DNA of 64,000 bases. It comes from Plecoglossus altivelis (Eukaryota; Chordata; Actinopteri; Osmeriformes; Plecoglossidae). Position 1 is the stretch's first letter. Each line of letters starts with the position of its first letter. Shown piece by piece: positions 33,145-43,894 of the stretch. Under the pieces are notes generated by a model. The model saw only the letters and a list, made by a program, of their open reading frames with translations. It did not search any database and was not told the DNA's origin. The DNA lies in assembly GCA_036571765.1 (NCBI GenBank), contig BROE01000007.1:15216442-15280441 (forward strand). Direction: 5' to 3'. The translations under genes were made by a program, and so were the position numbers.

Positions 33145-33986
33145 ACGTTCTATGTTTGCACTTCGCTGCCACAGTAAATTCTGTGTGTGTGTGTGGACAC
33201 ACAAGCACAGTATCTTGCATGGCGAATAAAAAACGATTCTGTTTAGCGACTAACTTGCGCTCGCGCTCCTCTCGGTCTCGTTCCCTGGCCGCCTCCTCCT
33301 CGTCGTCTCTCTCCGGCGAAGGCGTGCGCTCCGGTGTCGGCGGACGCCGGGGCAAGGGGTCAAAGGTCAGCTCCAGTTTGTCTCCTTTAGACAGCAGCTC
33401 GTACAGTCTTTTGATCTCAGCGGGAGGAGGCATCCAGTTTTTGGGATCTTCCATTTCCTCATCGCTGTAAGCGATCTCCCATTCTCCATCCTCCACCTGT
33501 TTTCCAGTCATGTCTTTGTTTACATGAGCCTCCTCACCCTGCCTCTCTTCATCCATGCCGCCGTCCTCGAGGTCCCCGGCTGAGAGTACAGTGAGGCAGG
33601 TGGGAGGGAAGAACAGAGTATGGAGGGTCAGTGTTGACTAAAAACCCTCATCCTGAGAAAGGACAGAGGGAGGATTTGGCTGTTGAGGATGAGTCTAACA
33701 CACACATACACACACACACACACAGCTTTGGCTAAGATTCTGCTAAAATAACATTTAGTTCGCAGCTGCTCGACTAAACTGCTATGTGTAAATGACGCTT
33801 ATTTAAAAACAACAACATACCTTTAACACTCTCCGATTTCGTCTCGTCTCCTGTTGCTGTTACCAGTCCAGTCTCCTCTCCGTCCTGAGCACTTGCATCT
33901 TCTCCCCCGGGCGCCGTCTCCGACACTCCGAGCTGCTCGATGCCGTCTCTCAGCGAACTGGAGACGGTCTCCTCCACGGCCTGCAT
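32236..33986 (-). CDS. pagr1: PAXIP1-associated glutamate-rich protein 1 (PAGR1/PA1)
   Basis: Nuclear subunit of the KMT2C/KMT2D (MLL3/4) H3K4 methyltransferase complex that binds PTIP (known). Minus-strand exons in coding order: 33986-33821, 33579-33255, 32884-32796, 32480-32236, giving 274 codons plus stop with phases 1, 0/2 and 1 all joining correctly. An acidic N-terminus is followed by the conserved block WMPPPAEIKRLYELLSKGD, then LPRRPPTPERTPSPERDDEE, PTEFDFDEELMQTTPK, and the C-terminal core RRRTPGSSARSS, KREARLDKVLSDMKRHRR, ending SPRQRRY. The start is least certain. I chose the ATG of MQAVEETVSSSL, which lies just inside a possible acceptor (ccacccctcag). An in-frame ATG at 34058 is the alternative. 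The gene is divergent from kif22. A 42-bp tandem array overlaps the stop codon. Confidence 0.91.
33081..33147. repeat. (TA)n/(TATG)n repeat, pagr1 intron
   Basis: Self-complementary AT repeat of about 65 bp. Confidence 0.9.
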
Positions 33987-34699
33987 CGTCTGAGGGGTGG
34001 ACGTTATGGCTGTGAACACAGACAGGTTTGACTGGAGTAAATGTCGGAAACGTTGCACGATCTATTTAGACAACGTACGTGGTAGAACTACTCACATGTA
34101 CCTTTGGTCAAATTCATGATTTTGTGTGAAACAGTGTAATGCAAATGTTGCTCCTGAACATTATATCTACAGGTACTTAACATTTATGGTAACTAGCTAG
34201 CCAAAGCTAACTTGTAAGCATCGATGTCATACTCTAGAGGTCTTGAACTACGTTTTTTTTACCTTTATAAAATCGTCGATTCACGCACGTCTTGCAGATA
34301 AAATAGGTTGCATTGACGTATTATATTTAACAGCAGATAGTTCTCAAAACTAAACAAGCGCGCACGTCCAGGGATATAAACATAGCGCCATTTTGGGAAG
34401 CCGGACTCCAGTTAGCGCTGCCTGCGACCCGTGATGATCTTCATAAATACGGATCACTCATGTGTGAAGGTAGCGATCCAAGTGAAACCATCAACATGCT
34501 TTAGAAATCCAATTTTAGCGCATTCTCCCGGATTAACGAAACATACCACACAAATTAGGCCCAAAGGACATTTATAAAATGTTACATAAATATTTTTAAT
34601 CATATGGTTAAATTAAATCATATATTTAATTCGAAAGTAATCTAACCAAATTTAATCTGACTCAGGAAGTAGGATCAGAGTAGAAAACTGTATGCGTCG

Positions 34700-34895
34700 T
34701 TCCTATTGGCCAGGCCCGTCCTTGATGCTGATTGGAGCATTTCATCAGATCTGCAATGTTTGAAAATGATTTGGCGGAAGTCAGGCCTGGTGCTGTCGTG
34801 TCGCTACTTTAGTTAGATCACTTTAGGTAACCATGTTTTAAAAGGCCGAGAGAGGGAACGCATCCAATCTCTGACTGCCGGTTTTAGTTTTTAAA
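34700..34895 (+). promoter_or_regulatory. Putative kif22 promoter in the pagr1/kif22 divergent interval, with cell-cycle motifs
   Basis: Two inverted CCAAT boxes (attgg at 34705 and 34731) are followed by a CHR-type TTTGAA (34759-34764) and an E2F-like TTTGGCGG (34770-34777). A probable non-coding first exon ends at a gtaagt donor at 34896 and joins an acceptor ending at 35172, two bases before the kif22 ATG. CCAAT plus CHR is the classic arrangement of G2/M genes bound by NF-Y and DREAM/MMB (known), and KIF22 is a mitotic gene. The transcription start is inferred. Confidence 0.6.
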
Positions 34896-35174
34896 GTAAG
34901 TTTGAAATCTTGTACGGTTTGTCTTCGAGTTAGCTAGATAGTTCGCTCAGAATAGTTTAGCGTTGCTAGCTGCCGCTGGTCGGGTGTTGTTGAGTTTAAC
35001 GTATGTAGCCGTCGTCGCTAGCTTGACTATATTCGATGCTATGTTACATGACCAAACCTCAATTGTGTATCGTCTGTATGGCTGTTCAACTTTGTAGCTT
35101 AATTTACTTCTAGTTGGTCGTAAAATATCAAGGAATATTTTTAACCGTTAGCTAAATTACAACGTTTCACAGAC

Positions 35175-38100
35175 ATGGCCCAGCGTGTGGCCGTGAGCGA
35201 TGGTGCGGGAACTTCGAAGACGACGTCTCGCGTTCGTGTTGCTGTCCGGCTGCGACCGTACATGGTCAAGCAAGACGAGAAGAACGAGGGGCCGTGTGTC
35301 AGAGGAACCGGGCCCCAAAGTTTAGAGATAACCAACTGGAGGAACGCCACAGAAACGCTACAATACCAGTAAGCGTCTGCTTTGTGCACCAACATCATGT
35401 AATCACACGTTTTGTATCAATATTGATCACGCGGAAGGCTTTTACGATCATGAACACGGCTGATTAACAGCGTTCCCCCGCCGCGTTCTGGCCTGCAGCT
35501 GTAAAACATTGCGTGGTTATGTGTTAAATCCTTGTATTTAATTCGAGGTGGAGGTTTGAACCTGTGAGTTTATATGTTACCAATCCCAAACAATCCGTTA
35601 AGGTTTGACGTGTTCCACGGTGAAGACTCCACGCAGCAGGAAGTGTTTCTCTCTTCTGTCAAGCCAATCCTACCGCAGGTCCTGAACGGTCAGAATGCCA
35701 GTGTTTTCGCCTACGGACCAACAGGAGCAGGTGTGTAACGGCATGTTTTGATCTTTTGTTGTTTAGAAATGTGTCCACTGCATCATGTCAAGCTCAGGAG
35801 CAACAAAGTGACCTCCAGGTGCTTAGTGTCGTACAGGGAGGAAGTTATGTTGTTCCATCAACATGGCTTCTCCCCTCATCATCCTCTCCTCCCCTCTCTC
35901 TCCTCTTCCTCCTCTCTCTCCTCTTCTCCCCTCTCTCTCCTCTTCTCCCCTCTCTCTCCTCTTCCTCCTCTTCTCCCCTCTCTCTCCTCTTCCTCCTCTT
36001 CTCCCCTCTCTCTCCTCCTCCTCCCATCTCCAGGTAAGACCCACACCATGCTTGGCAGCCCGGCCCAGCCTGGTGTGATTCCGCGGGCAGTGAGGGAGGT
36101 GTTTCAGCTGGTCCGGGGTCGAGAGCGGGCGGAGGATGGATGGGACTACGTGGTGGGCATGTCCTACCTGGAGATCTACAACGAGAAGGTAGGAGTCGCA
36201 CTGATGTCCGACGCCTTAACAAGCTCACTTTTGCATCGCGTCCGGTTTCCTCCAGCTCTAACCACTAAGCTCTCCCGTCTCCCCGTGTCCAGGTATTGGA
36301 CTTGCTGTCCCCCAGCTCCCAAGACCTTCCTATCCGTGAAGACAAGGACAGGAACATCCTTATACCAGGCCTCACCCACACGACCCTCCACTCCTTCTCC
36401 GAGTTTGACTCCCATTTCATCCCTGCCAGTCTGAAACGCACCACTGCCTCCACCAAGCTTAACCAACGCTCCAGCCGCAGCCATGCCGTGCTGCTTATAA
36501 AGGTTCGAATCAAACGCACCTCATCCTATTTCATTAAGCCAACACATGTTTGTTTTCCAAAGAGCCGTGCTGAAGGAGCGTGTCTCAGCTCGGGGAAGCA
36601 TCTTAACAGGTCCTGGTCTCAGGGTGGTAGGCCAGGATTTGGTAGCTGGTGCTGAAAGGAAATCTCTCCCTGGCTTTGTCTCTGGCTCTGCCCTGCCAGC
36701 TGGCTCATCAGGGAGAGAGACACGCTCTCGGGGGGGAGAGAGACACGCCCTCGAGGGGGAGAGAGACACCCCCTTAGAGACACACCCTCTAGCCACTCTT
36801 ACTGCTCTGGGTTTTGCTTCTATTCAGTCAGCAGGTGCTGTTATCATGCTAGTGAGCTGCTGCTCTGCACGTCTTCTCTGGTTGAGTCAATCTGACGTCT
36901 CTTCTTCCCATCCTCTTTTCTCATGTCTCCATCATCCTTCCACGCACGTCCCCCCCTTTCTATCTGTTGGACTCTTCCACACACACACCCCCTCCCCTTC
37001 CTCTAGGTGGTGCGTACCCAGCGCTGCCCCCCTGGCCGCCAGCAAACAGGGAAGCTGTACCTGGTAGACCTGGCCGGCTCAGAGGACAACCGACGCACGG
37101 GCAACCAGGGTCTGCGTCTGAAGGAGAGTGGAGCCATCAACCTGTCTCTGTTCACCCTCAGCAAGGTGGTGGACTCCCTGAACGCAGGGGGCGCCTGCCG
37201 CGTGCCGTACCGAGACAGCAAGCTGACCCGCCTCCTGCAGGACTCCCTCGGGGGCTCCGCCCACGCTGTCATGGTGACCAACATCGCGCCAGAGTACACC
37301 TTCTACTTCGACACCTTCACCGCCCTCAATTTCGCCGCCAAGTCAAAGCAGGTCGTCAACAGGCCCTTCGTTAGGGAGACGGTCGCCGTGCCAACAAGAC
37401 ATGGTGAGGAGGGAAAGCAAAACTAGCTGTGCTGTTTCTATAAAATCTGTATTTAGTTTCTACACTGTAATTATGAATCAGTACGTTTTGAGTACTGGAT
37501 GTTAGTCAGGTTGGACAGAAGCAGGTACCTCTAGGCGTGACCTCTAGATGGTGCTGTTGTGCTCTGCAGTGAAGCGCTCCAGAGAGGAGCAGGACACCTC
37601 AGAAACCCAGAAGAAGAAGAAAAAGAAGAACCAGGAAGTCCACTCACCAGCCACATGCACACCCAGGTTGGTTCCCAGCCCTACACACTCACACGGTGCC
37701 TACATTTCCCATCATGCCTTGTTCCCGATGAAGCATCTTAACAGGTCCTGGTCTCAGTGCGGTAGGCCAGGATTTGGTAGCTGGTGCTGACAGGAAATCT
37801 CTCCCTGGCTTTGTCTCTGGCTCTGCCCTGCCAGCTGGCTCATCAGGGAGAGAGACACGCTCTGAGGGAGAGAGACACGCTCTGAGGGAGAGAGACACGC
37901 TCTGAGGGAGAGAGACACGCTCTGAGGGAGAGAGACACGCTCTGAGGGAGAGACACGCTCTGAGGGAGAGACACGCTCTGAGGGAGAGACACGCTCTGAG
38001 GGAGAGACACGCTCTGAGGGAGAGACACGCTCTGAGGGAGAGACACGCTCTGAGGGAGAGACACGCTCTGAGGGAGAGAGACACGCTCTGAGGGAGAGAG

Positions 38101-41100
38101 ACACGCTCTGAGGGAGAGAGAGACGCGCTCTGAGGGAGAGAGAGACGCGCTCTAAGGAAGAGAGAGACACGCGCTCTAAGGAAGAGAGAGACACGCTCTC
38201 AGGGAGAGAGAGACACGCTCTCAGGGAGAGAGAGACACGCTCTCAGGGAGAGAGAGACGTGCTCTTAGAGAGAGACCGGTCTCGGGGAGAGAGTCACACC
38301 CTCTGTCCCCTCTCACTGCTAGGTGCTATACTAACATACATCGTTTAATAGATGCTTTCATTCTAACAGCAATGTCTTTAATATTTCATGTGATCATCCT
38401 CTAATTCTGTCTCCCCTCTCTCCTGCAGCCCCTCAGAGCAGCAGTCTGTGTTGGACAGGCTGATTGCTCTAGAGAAGATGATGATGGGGACTCCAGTGAA
38501 GGACCGACTCAATCTCTTTAAGACCATGGCTCAGTCCCGACAGGAGATCCAGGTACTCTCACACACCCAGACAGCCAGCTCCTTGAGTTTGAGCACCTGC
38601 TGACCTCCTGTTCGCCTTCTCCACCTCCTGGACTCCTCTTCCTGCTGTCCTGGTCTCCTCCTCCACCTCCTGGTCTCCTCCTCCTGCTAACCTNNNNNNN
38701 NNNNNNNNNNNNNNNNNNNNNNNCGCAGCTGTCAGCTGGAGCCGACCTCCATAGTCGACCCAGAGGCTTCCCAGCAGCCCTGCTGTGCGAGGGGGGGAAG
38801 GGGGGGAAGAGCAGCGGGGTGGCAGGTCTGCCAGAGGACCACGTCCTCCAGGCTAGAGTGTCTCCCTGGGGTCCTGCTGTGGGATCCCATTCCACCCATC
38901 TGCTGATGCAGACAGATCCCTGTTCTGGAGGAAGGAGGAGAGGATGGAAGGAGGTGGTGGGGGTGGGGGGGGTGAACGGGTGGAGGAGAAGGAGGATGCT
39001 GAAACAGCAGCTGTTTGCATCAGGTTCTGAGCTGTGTTCAGCTTGAACAAGCAGCACGTTATCTGCAGTCCAACATGAAACCCAGCCACTGCCTTCATCT
39101 TGCAGGATCATCAATCAAGATATTGATTAGTGACCCAGTCTGATCTGATGCCCCCTGTTCTGTTCAGAGGCAGCAGGAGAAAGATGAGGAGTAACTCAGA
39201 TCAGAACTGTCTTTCCAAACAGCATCTATGATGGATGTACTGGGGGGGGCTTTATGCTTTAGTTATTTTGAGATGACGTGATTGAAAACAAACTTGGTGT
39301 GTGTGTCTGTGTGTGTGTGTGTGTGTCTCTGTCTCTGTCTCTGTGTGTGTGTCTGTCTCTGTCTCTGTGTGTGTGTCTGTCTCTGTCTCTGTGTGTGTGT
39401 CTGTCTCTGTGTGTGTGTCTGTCTCTGTCTCTGTGTGTGTGTCTGTCTCTGTGTGTGTCTCTGTCTCTGTGTGTGTGTCTGTCTCTGTGTCTGTCTCTGT
39501 GTGTGTGTGTGTGTCTGTCTCTGTCTCTGTGTGGAACCTGTGTGTGTGTTTGTGTGTTGCTCTGTGTGTGTGTCTGTCTTCTGTCTCTGTGTGTGTGTGG
39601 TGGTGTGTTCTGTCTCTGTGTGTGGTCTGTCCGTTCTGTGTGTGGGTGTGTGTGTGTCTAAAGGCTGTAGTGTGTGTGTGAAGGCTGTAGTGTGTATGTG
39701 TGTGAATGAATGTGTGTGTGTCTGTGTCTGTGTCTGTCTCTCTGTGTGTGTCTGTGTCTGTCTCTCTGTGTGTGTGTCTGTCCGTGTGTGTGTGTGTCCG
39801 TCCACAGTGAGCCAGCTGCAGTCTCTCCAGCCGTGTGCCCTGGTTCACAAGACGTCCGTGTGTCTGAAGAGGAGTGACGGAGGGAAGCTGCAGCAGCGTG
39901 CACAGGTATCTGTGCTGCGTCTTAGAGCACACACAGCACCTCACACAACCTGCTGTCAGTCTACAGCACACACAGCACCTCACACAACCTGCTGTCAGTC
40001 TACAGCACACACAGCACCTCAACACACACACACAAAAACAAAAACACACACACACACAGCACCTCACACAACCTGCTGGCAGTCTACAGCCACACACAGC
40101 ACTCACACCAACCTGCTAGCAGTCTACTGCCACACACAGCACTTTCACACAACCTGCTGTCCAGATCTACGGCCACACAGCACCTCACACAACCTGCTGT
40201 CAGTCTACTGCACACACAGCACCTCACACAACCTGCTGTCAGTCTACAGCACACACAGCACCTCACACAACCTGCTGGCAGTCTACTGCACACACAGCAC
40301 CTCACACAACCTGCTGTCAGTCTACTGCACACACAGCACCTCACACAACCTGCTGTCAGTCTTAGAGCACACACAGCACCTCACACAACCTGCTGTCAGT
40401 CTATAGCACACACAGCACCTCACACAACCTGCTGTCAGTCTACAGCACACACAGCACCTCACACAACCTGCTGTCAGTCTTAGAGCACACACAGCACCTC
40501 ACACAACCTGCTGGCAGTCTACAGCACACACAGCACCTCACACAACCTGCTGTCAGTCTACAGCACCTCACACAACCTGCTGTCAGTCTACAGCACCTCA
40601 CACAACCTGCTGGCAGGTCTTACTGCACACACAGCACCTCACACAACCTGCTGGCAGTCATACAGCACACACAGCACCCACACACCTGTTGGCAGTCTAC
40701 TGCACACACAGCACCCCACACAACCTGCTGGCAGTCTACACACACACAGCACCTTCACACAACCTGCTGCAGTCTACAGCAGACAAACAGCCCTACACAC
40801 AAACCTGCGTGTCGGTCTACTGCACAACAGCACGCCTCACACAAAACCTGCGGTCAGTTATTACGCACCCACAGCACCTCACACAACCTGCTGTCAGTCT
40901 ACTGCACACACAGCACCTCACACAACCTGCTGTCAGTCTACAGCACACACAGCACCTCACACAACCTGCTGTCAGTCTACAGCACACACAGCACCTCACA
41001 CAACCTGCTGTCAGTCTACTGCACACACAGCACCTCACACAACCTGCTGGCAGTCTACAGCACACACAGCACCTCACACAACTGTCCTCCTGTCTCTCTG

Positions 41101-42128
41101 TCCTCCTGTCTCTCTGTCCTCCTGTCTCTCTGTCCTCCTGTCTCTCTGTCCTCCTGTCTCTCTGTCCTCCTGTCTCCCTGTCCTCTCTCCTGTCTGTTTC
41201 CCTTTGTCCCTCCTCTCTCTGTCCTCCTGTCTCTCTGTCCTCCTGTCTCTCTGTCCTCCTGTCTCCCTGTTCTCTCTCCTGTCTGTTTCCATCTGTGTCC
41301 CTCCACCTCAGGCCCTGGAGGGGAAGGAGAACTTGGGGCTGGGTGGTTGGGACTCTCACCTGGACTCGTCTGTGCTAGAGCGCTCCTGCCAGCGCATTCT
41401 GCAGGTGCTGAACAGCGGCTCTCTGAAGGAGCTGAAGAGTCTGCAGCAGATTGGAGACAAGAAAGCTAAGCTGATCCTGGGCTGGAGGGAGGTGAACGGC
41501 AGCTTCTCACAGGTGGAGCCCTCGCTCGCTCGCACACACACACACACACACCATACACACATACCATCCCCTTACACACCCTCACACACATACACACACA
41601 CCATACACGCGCACACACCATCCCCACTCTCACACACACACCATACACACATACCATCCCCTCACACACACTCTCACACACACCATCCCCACACACACAC
41701 ACCATCCCCTCACATCCACACACACCATCCCCACACGCACACACCATCCCCACACGCACACACCATCCACACACACACACACAAACGGACGCACTGTCAG
41801 ATGGCATGACTGGTTCTTGTTATTCTGCTTTAGAAGTGGTGCACGTAGGGCAAATGAGGCTTTAGTCTACTAAATGAACTACGCGTAAAGTATCCATTTA
41901 GTTGTATGACCGAGGTGCGATGTCACTTCCTGTCCAGGTGGAGGACTTGACCAAGATAGAGGGCATCACTGCTAAGAGGTTCTCTTCCTTCATGAAGGTA
42001 GGAGACTCTCTGACCCTCTCCTGCTACTGTGGAACATCCTGCTTTACTGGTTCAAGCTGACAGGTGTAGTTTCTCATTTGTCCGTCTTTTGTTTGCAGGC
42101 CAACCTGCTCTGTATGATGGGGGAGTGA
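35175..42128 (+). CDS. kif22: Kinesin family member 22 (KID chromokinesin), one or more exons missing at an assembly gap
   Basis: Plus-end chromokinesin generating polar ejection force on mitotic chromosomes (known). Exons: 35175-35368, 35603-35730, 36034-36188, 36293-36502, 37007-37403, 37570-37666, 38429-38552, then (after the N gap) 39808-39905, 41312-41512, 41938-41997, 42099-42128. Motor motifs: P-loop AYGPTGAGKT (split by intron 2), switch I LNQRSSRSHAV, switch II LVDLAGSE, and VPYRDSKLTRLLQDSLGG. Next come a basic KKKKKKN nuclear-localisation-like run and a short helical segment. The C-terminal helix-hairpin-helix DNA-binding region reads LQQIGDKKAKLILGWRE then VEDLTKIEGITAKRFSSFMK. 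The first seven exons give 435 codons and end in phase 0. Exon 39808 is open only in phase 1, so coding sequence of length 1 mod 3 is absent between 38553 and 39807. Mammalian KIF22 has about 665 residues, against about 564 recovered here. Confidence 0.94.
36595..36729 (+). repeat. Dispersed 135-bp repeat, copy 1 (kif22 intron)
   Basis: About 98% identical to 37730-37863, with about three substitutions. Followed by a short gggagagagacacgc tail. No tRNA-type promoter boxes were seen. Confidence 0.88.
37730..37863 (+). repeat. Dispersed 135-bp repeat, copy 2 (kif22 intron)
   Basis: Begins gaagcatcttaacaggtcct, as copy 1 does. It runs directly into the expanded gagagacacgctctgaggga array. Confidence 0.88.
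37845..38262. repeat. 16-20-bp minisatellite, kif22 intron
   Basis: About twenty copies of agagacacgctctgagggag with length variants. Confidence 0.9.
38694..38723. other. Assembly gap (30 N) within kif22
   Basis: A run of 30 N inside the kif22 intron between exons 38429-38552 and 39808-39905. The reading-phase mismatch across it shows that coding sequence is missing from the assembly here. Confidence 0.95.
39297..39806. repeat. (GT)n/(CTGT)n array before a kif22 acceptor
   Basis: Over 500 bp of tgtgtgtgtctgtctctgtc units ending at the acceptor tccacag. Confidence 0.9.
39918..41085. repeat. 39-bp minisatellite, kif22 intron
   Basis: About thirty copies of acctcacacaacctgctgtc + agtctacagcacacacagc. 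Some units in 40610-40870 carry many indels. Confidence 0.92.
41086..41290. repeat. 16-bp minisatellite, kif22 intron
   Basis: Copies of tcctcctgtctctctg, ending near the acceptor of exon 41312. Confidence 0.9.
41530..41795. repeat. (CA)n with ccatcccc spacers, kif22 intron
   Basis: CA repeat with regular accatcccc interruptions. Confidence 0.88.
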
Positions 42129-42296
42129 CCGTTTGCTTCCAGTGCACTGTTTTATCAACCGTTATAAGAATGACTTGTTTTGTTATACCTGTAGTATTTT
42201 ATTATCTTGAACTCTCTGTACATATCCCTGTTTTTACCCTTGTCTCTTGTTTTCATTCGAAATGGCTTGTAGTGTTTTTGCAGTGATGTCAGTATT

Positions 42297-42309
42297 CCAC
42301 CAGGGGGCG
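42297..42309 (+). promoter_or_regulatory. CTCF core-motif match in the kif22 3' UTR
   Basis: CCACCAGGGGGCG matches the CTCF core consensus (CCASYAGRKGGCR) at every position. It lies just before the kif22 poly(A) signal, between kif22 and prrt2. Confidence 0.5.
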
Positions 42310-42323
42310 ATATACTGCTTTTC

Positions 42324-42329
42324 AATAAA
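42324..42329 (+). promoter_or_regulatory. Poly(A) signal of kif22
   Basis: AATAAA lies about 195 bp after the kif22 stop, 15 bp past the CTCF-like motif. Confidence 0.65.
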
Positions 42330-42869
42330 CGTAAACATCTTCCTATTGTGTCAAAACTATATTTTTTGGAAAATGTATCCCAGAATTGGGAAGCGTGTGA
42401 ACGGAGCCGCAGTTCGACCGATCGGTGTTTCCTAGCGAGAGTCTGGATGATTTGCGTATCCTGAGCAAGACACTTCTTGTTTCCTTGGCCCATATTCACC
42501 CGAAATACAACACCTGTTCAACGACCAAATAAATGGTTCAAGTCTCAAGTGAAATCTATTTAGCAATGCTGACAAATGTGCTTTCCCCGTCTTACGGGAG
42601 TGTGTGTGTGTGTCAGCACCTGAGCGCGGGGGGCTGGGGGAGAGCTGGAGCGCGCGGCCATCCTCCCCTCCCTCCGCACGTACGCTACTTACATTTCAGT
42701 TTATTCTTTTCACGCTGTCCACTCGCATCCACCCTGCCGCGACACCCCTGGGCGATGCACGCTGGACCCGCGATACTCACACTAAATCTCCACCTAGGAT
42801 ATAAACTCTGCAGTTTTTTTATTCCCTCGTTACAGAAAAACTCGGTATTGAGGACATTTTCCATCACCT

Positions 42870-42987
42870 AATCTCACAGTGAGCTGTAGTCGAGGAGGTG
42901 GACGTCCTTTCGTATTTGATTCTCATTTGAAGACGATGTAATGCACCAGCAAAGGACCTTCTGGGTATTTTTGAGTTCTCTCACAAG
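42870..42987 (+). other. prrt2: Probable non-coding first exon of prrt2
   Basis: A segment ending ctctcacaag before a gtgagt donor (42988) fits a 5' UTR exon joining the acceptor that ends at 43850, 44 bases before the prrt2 ATG. Its 5' boundary is a guess. Confidence 0.4.
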
Positions 42988-43709
42988 GTGAGTTTATTTT
43001 GTGATCCAACAATTTTCTGTCATTTGAATGACAAGATGTATTCGTAGAATGGCCCTGTTTATAATAAGAATAAAATGAAATTGTCTCATTCCATGATGCA
43101 TTCGCGTCCAAAACGGATGACCTGTATCACAGGTTGCAGGTTATAGATTGTTATCCCTCTACCATTTTGATGGAAGTAGAGGCATCGTTATTTACGTTTT
43201 CCGGTAGCCCGTATTTCAAGCCCCCCCCCCCCCCCCTCTCTCTCTCTCTCTCATGCATAGTGTTTTTCTCTTCGCTCCGGCTTTGTCCCGTATCCCTCCC
43301 TCCGCCGTACTATATCATCCTATTGTTCACGTCTGCCCCGGGAGACCAAACGGGCTTTGTGCTTCGGTAAATATGACATAAAGCACATGGCAAACGCACC
43401 TGCACACCGCTACCCTTCCGATTCAACAGAATCCATGTTTCCCCACACCGCTGCTTGGTTGTATTATTTGATGTTTCCATATTCAGGCTGCGTGGTTTCC
43501 ATCCGGTGTCATTTCCTCAGATGACCCCTAAAATGACCGTCTGTTCTTGTGTTTATTTAATATAACAGTTGGATCTGATTACCAGCTACATAAAGCTAGT
43601 TAGTGATGTGAGAAGTCAGGTTTTTGGGAATCAGGACTGTGACCTTAAGAGGCTTTGGATTAGTAAAGAGCTTACCATCACCCAGTGAGAGTGGATGCTC
43701 GCATGCCTG

Positions 43710-43745
43710 TCAACACACACGCACACACACACACACACACACTGT

Positions 43746-43779
<34 letters not shown>

Positions 43780-43780
43780 C
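43710..43780. repeat. (CA)n microsatellite
   Basis: Two CA runs separated by ctgtcag, in the prrt2 5' intron. Confidence 0.9.
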
Positions 43781-43894
43781 TCTACAAGCGCGGCAGCAGC
43801 GATGACATAATTCTGGCCTGTTTACACGATTAAACTGTTTGCCCCTTCAGGTGAACAACAATCAGCATTAGACGCACCACCTTTGCTTGTCAAC

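Larger units (their letters stand above)
42130..43894 (+). other. kif22 3' UTR, kif22-prrt2 intergenic region and prrt2 5' UTR intron
   Basis: Contains the kif22 poly(A) signal, the CTCF-like site, the probable prrt2 first exon and a CA repeat (43710-43780). No other gene was seen. Confidence 0.55.

Noticed and set aside
39282..40406. 374-codon plus-strand open frame
   Set aside because: It is made almost wholly of GT/CTGT and 39-bp repeat translation (Cys/Val, then Thr/His runs). Only the embedded 33-codon kif22 exon is real.
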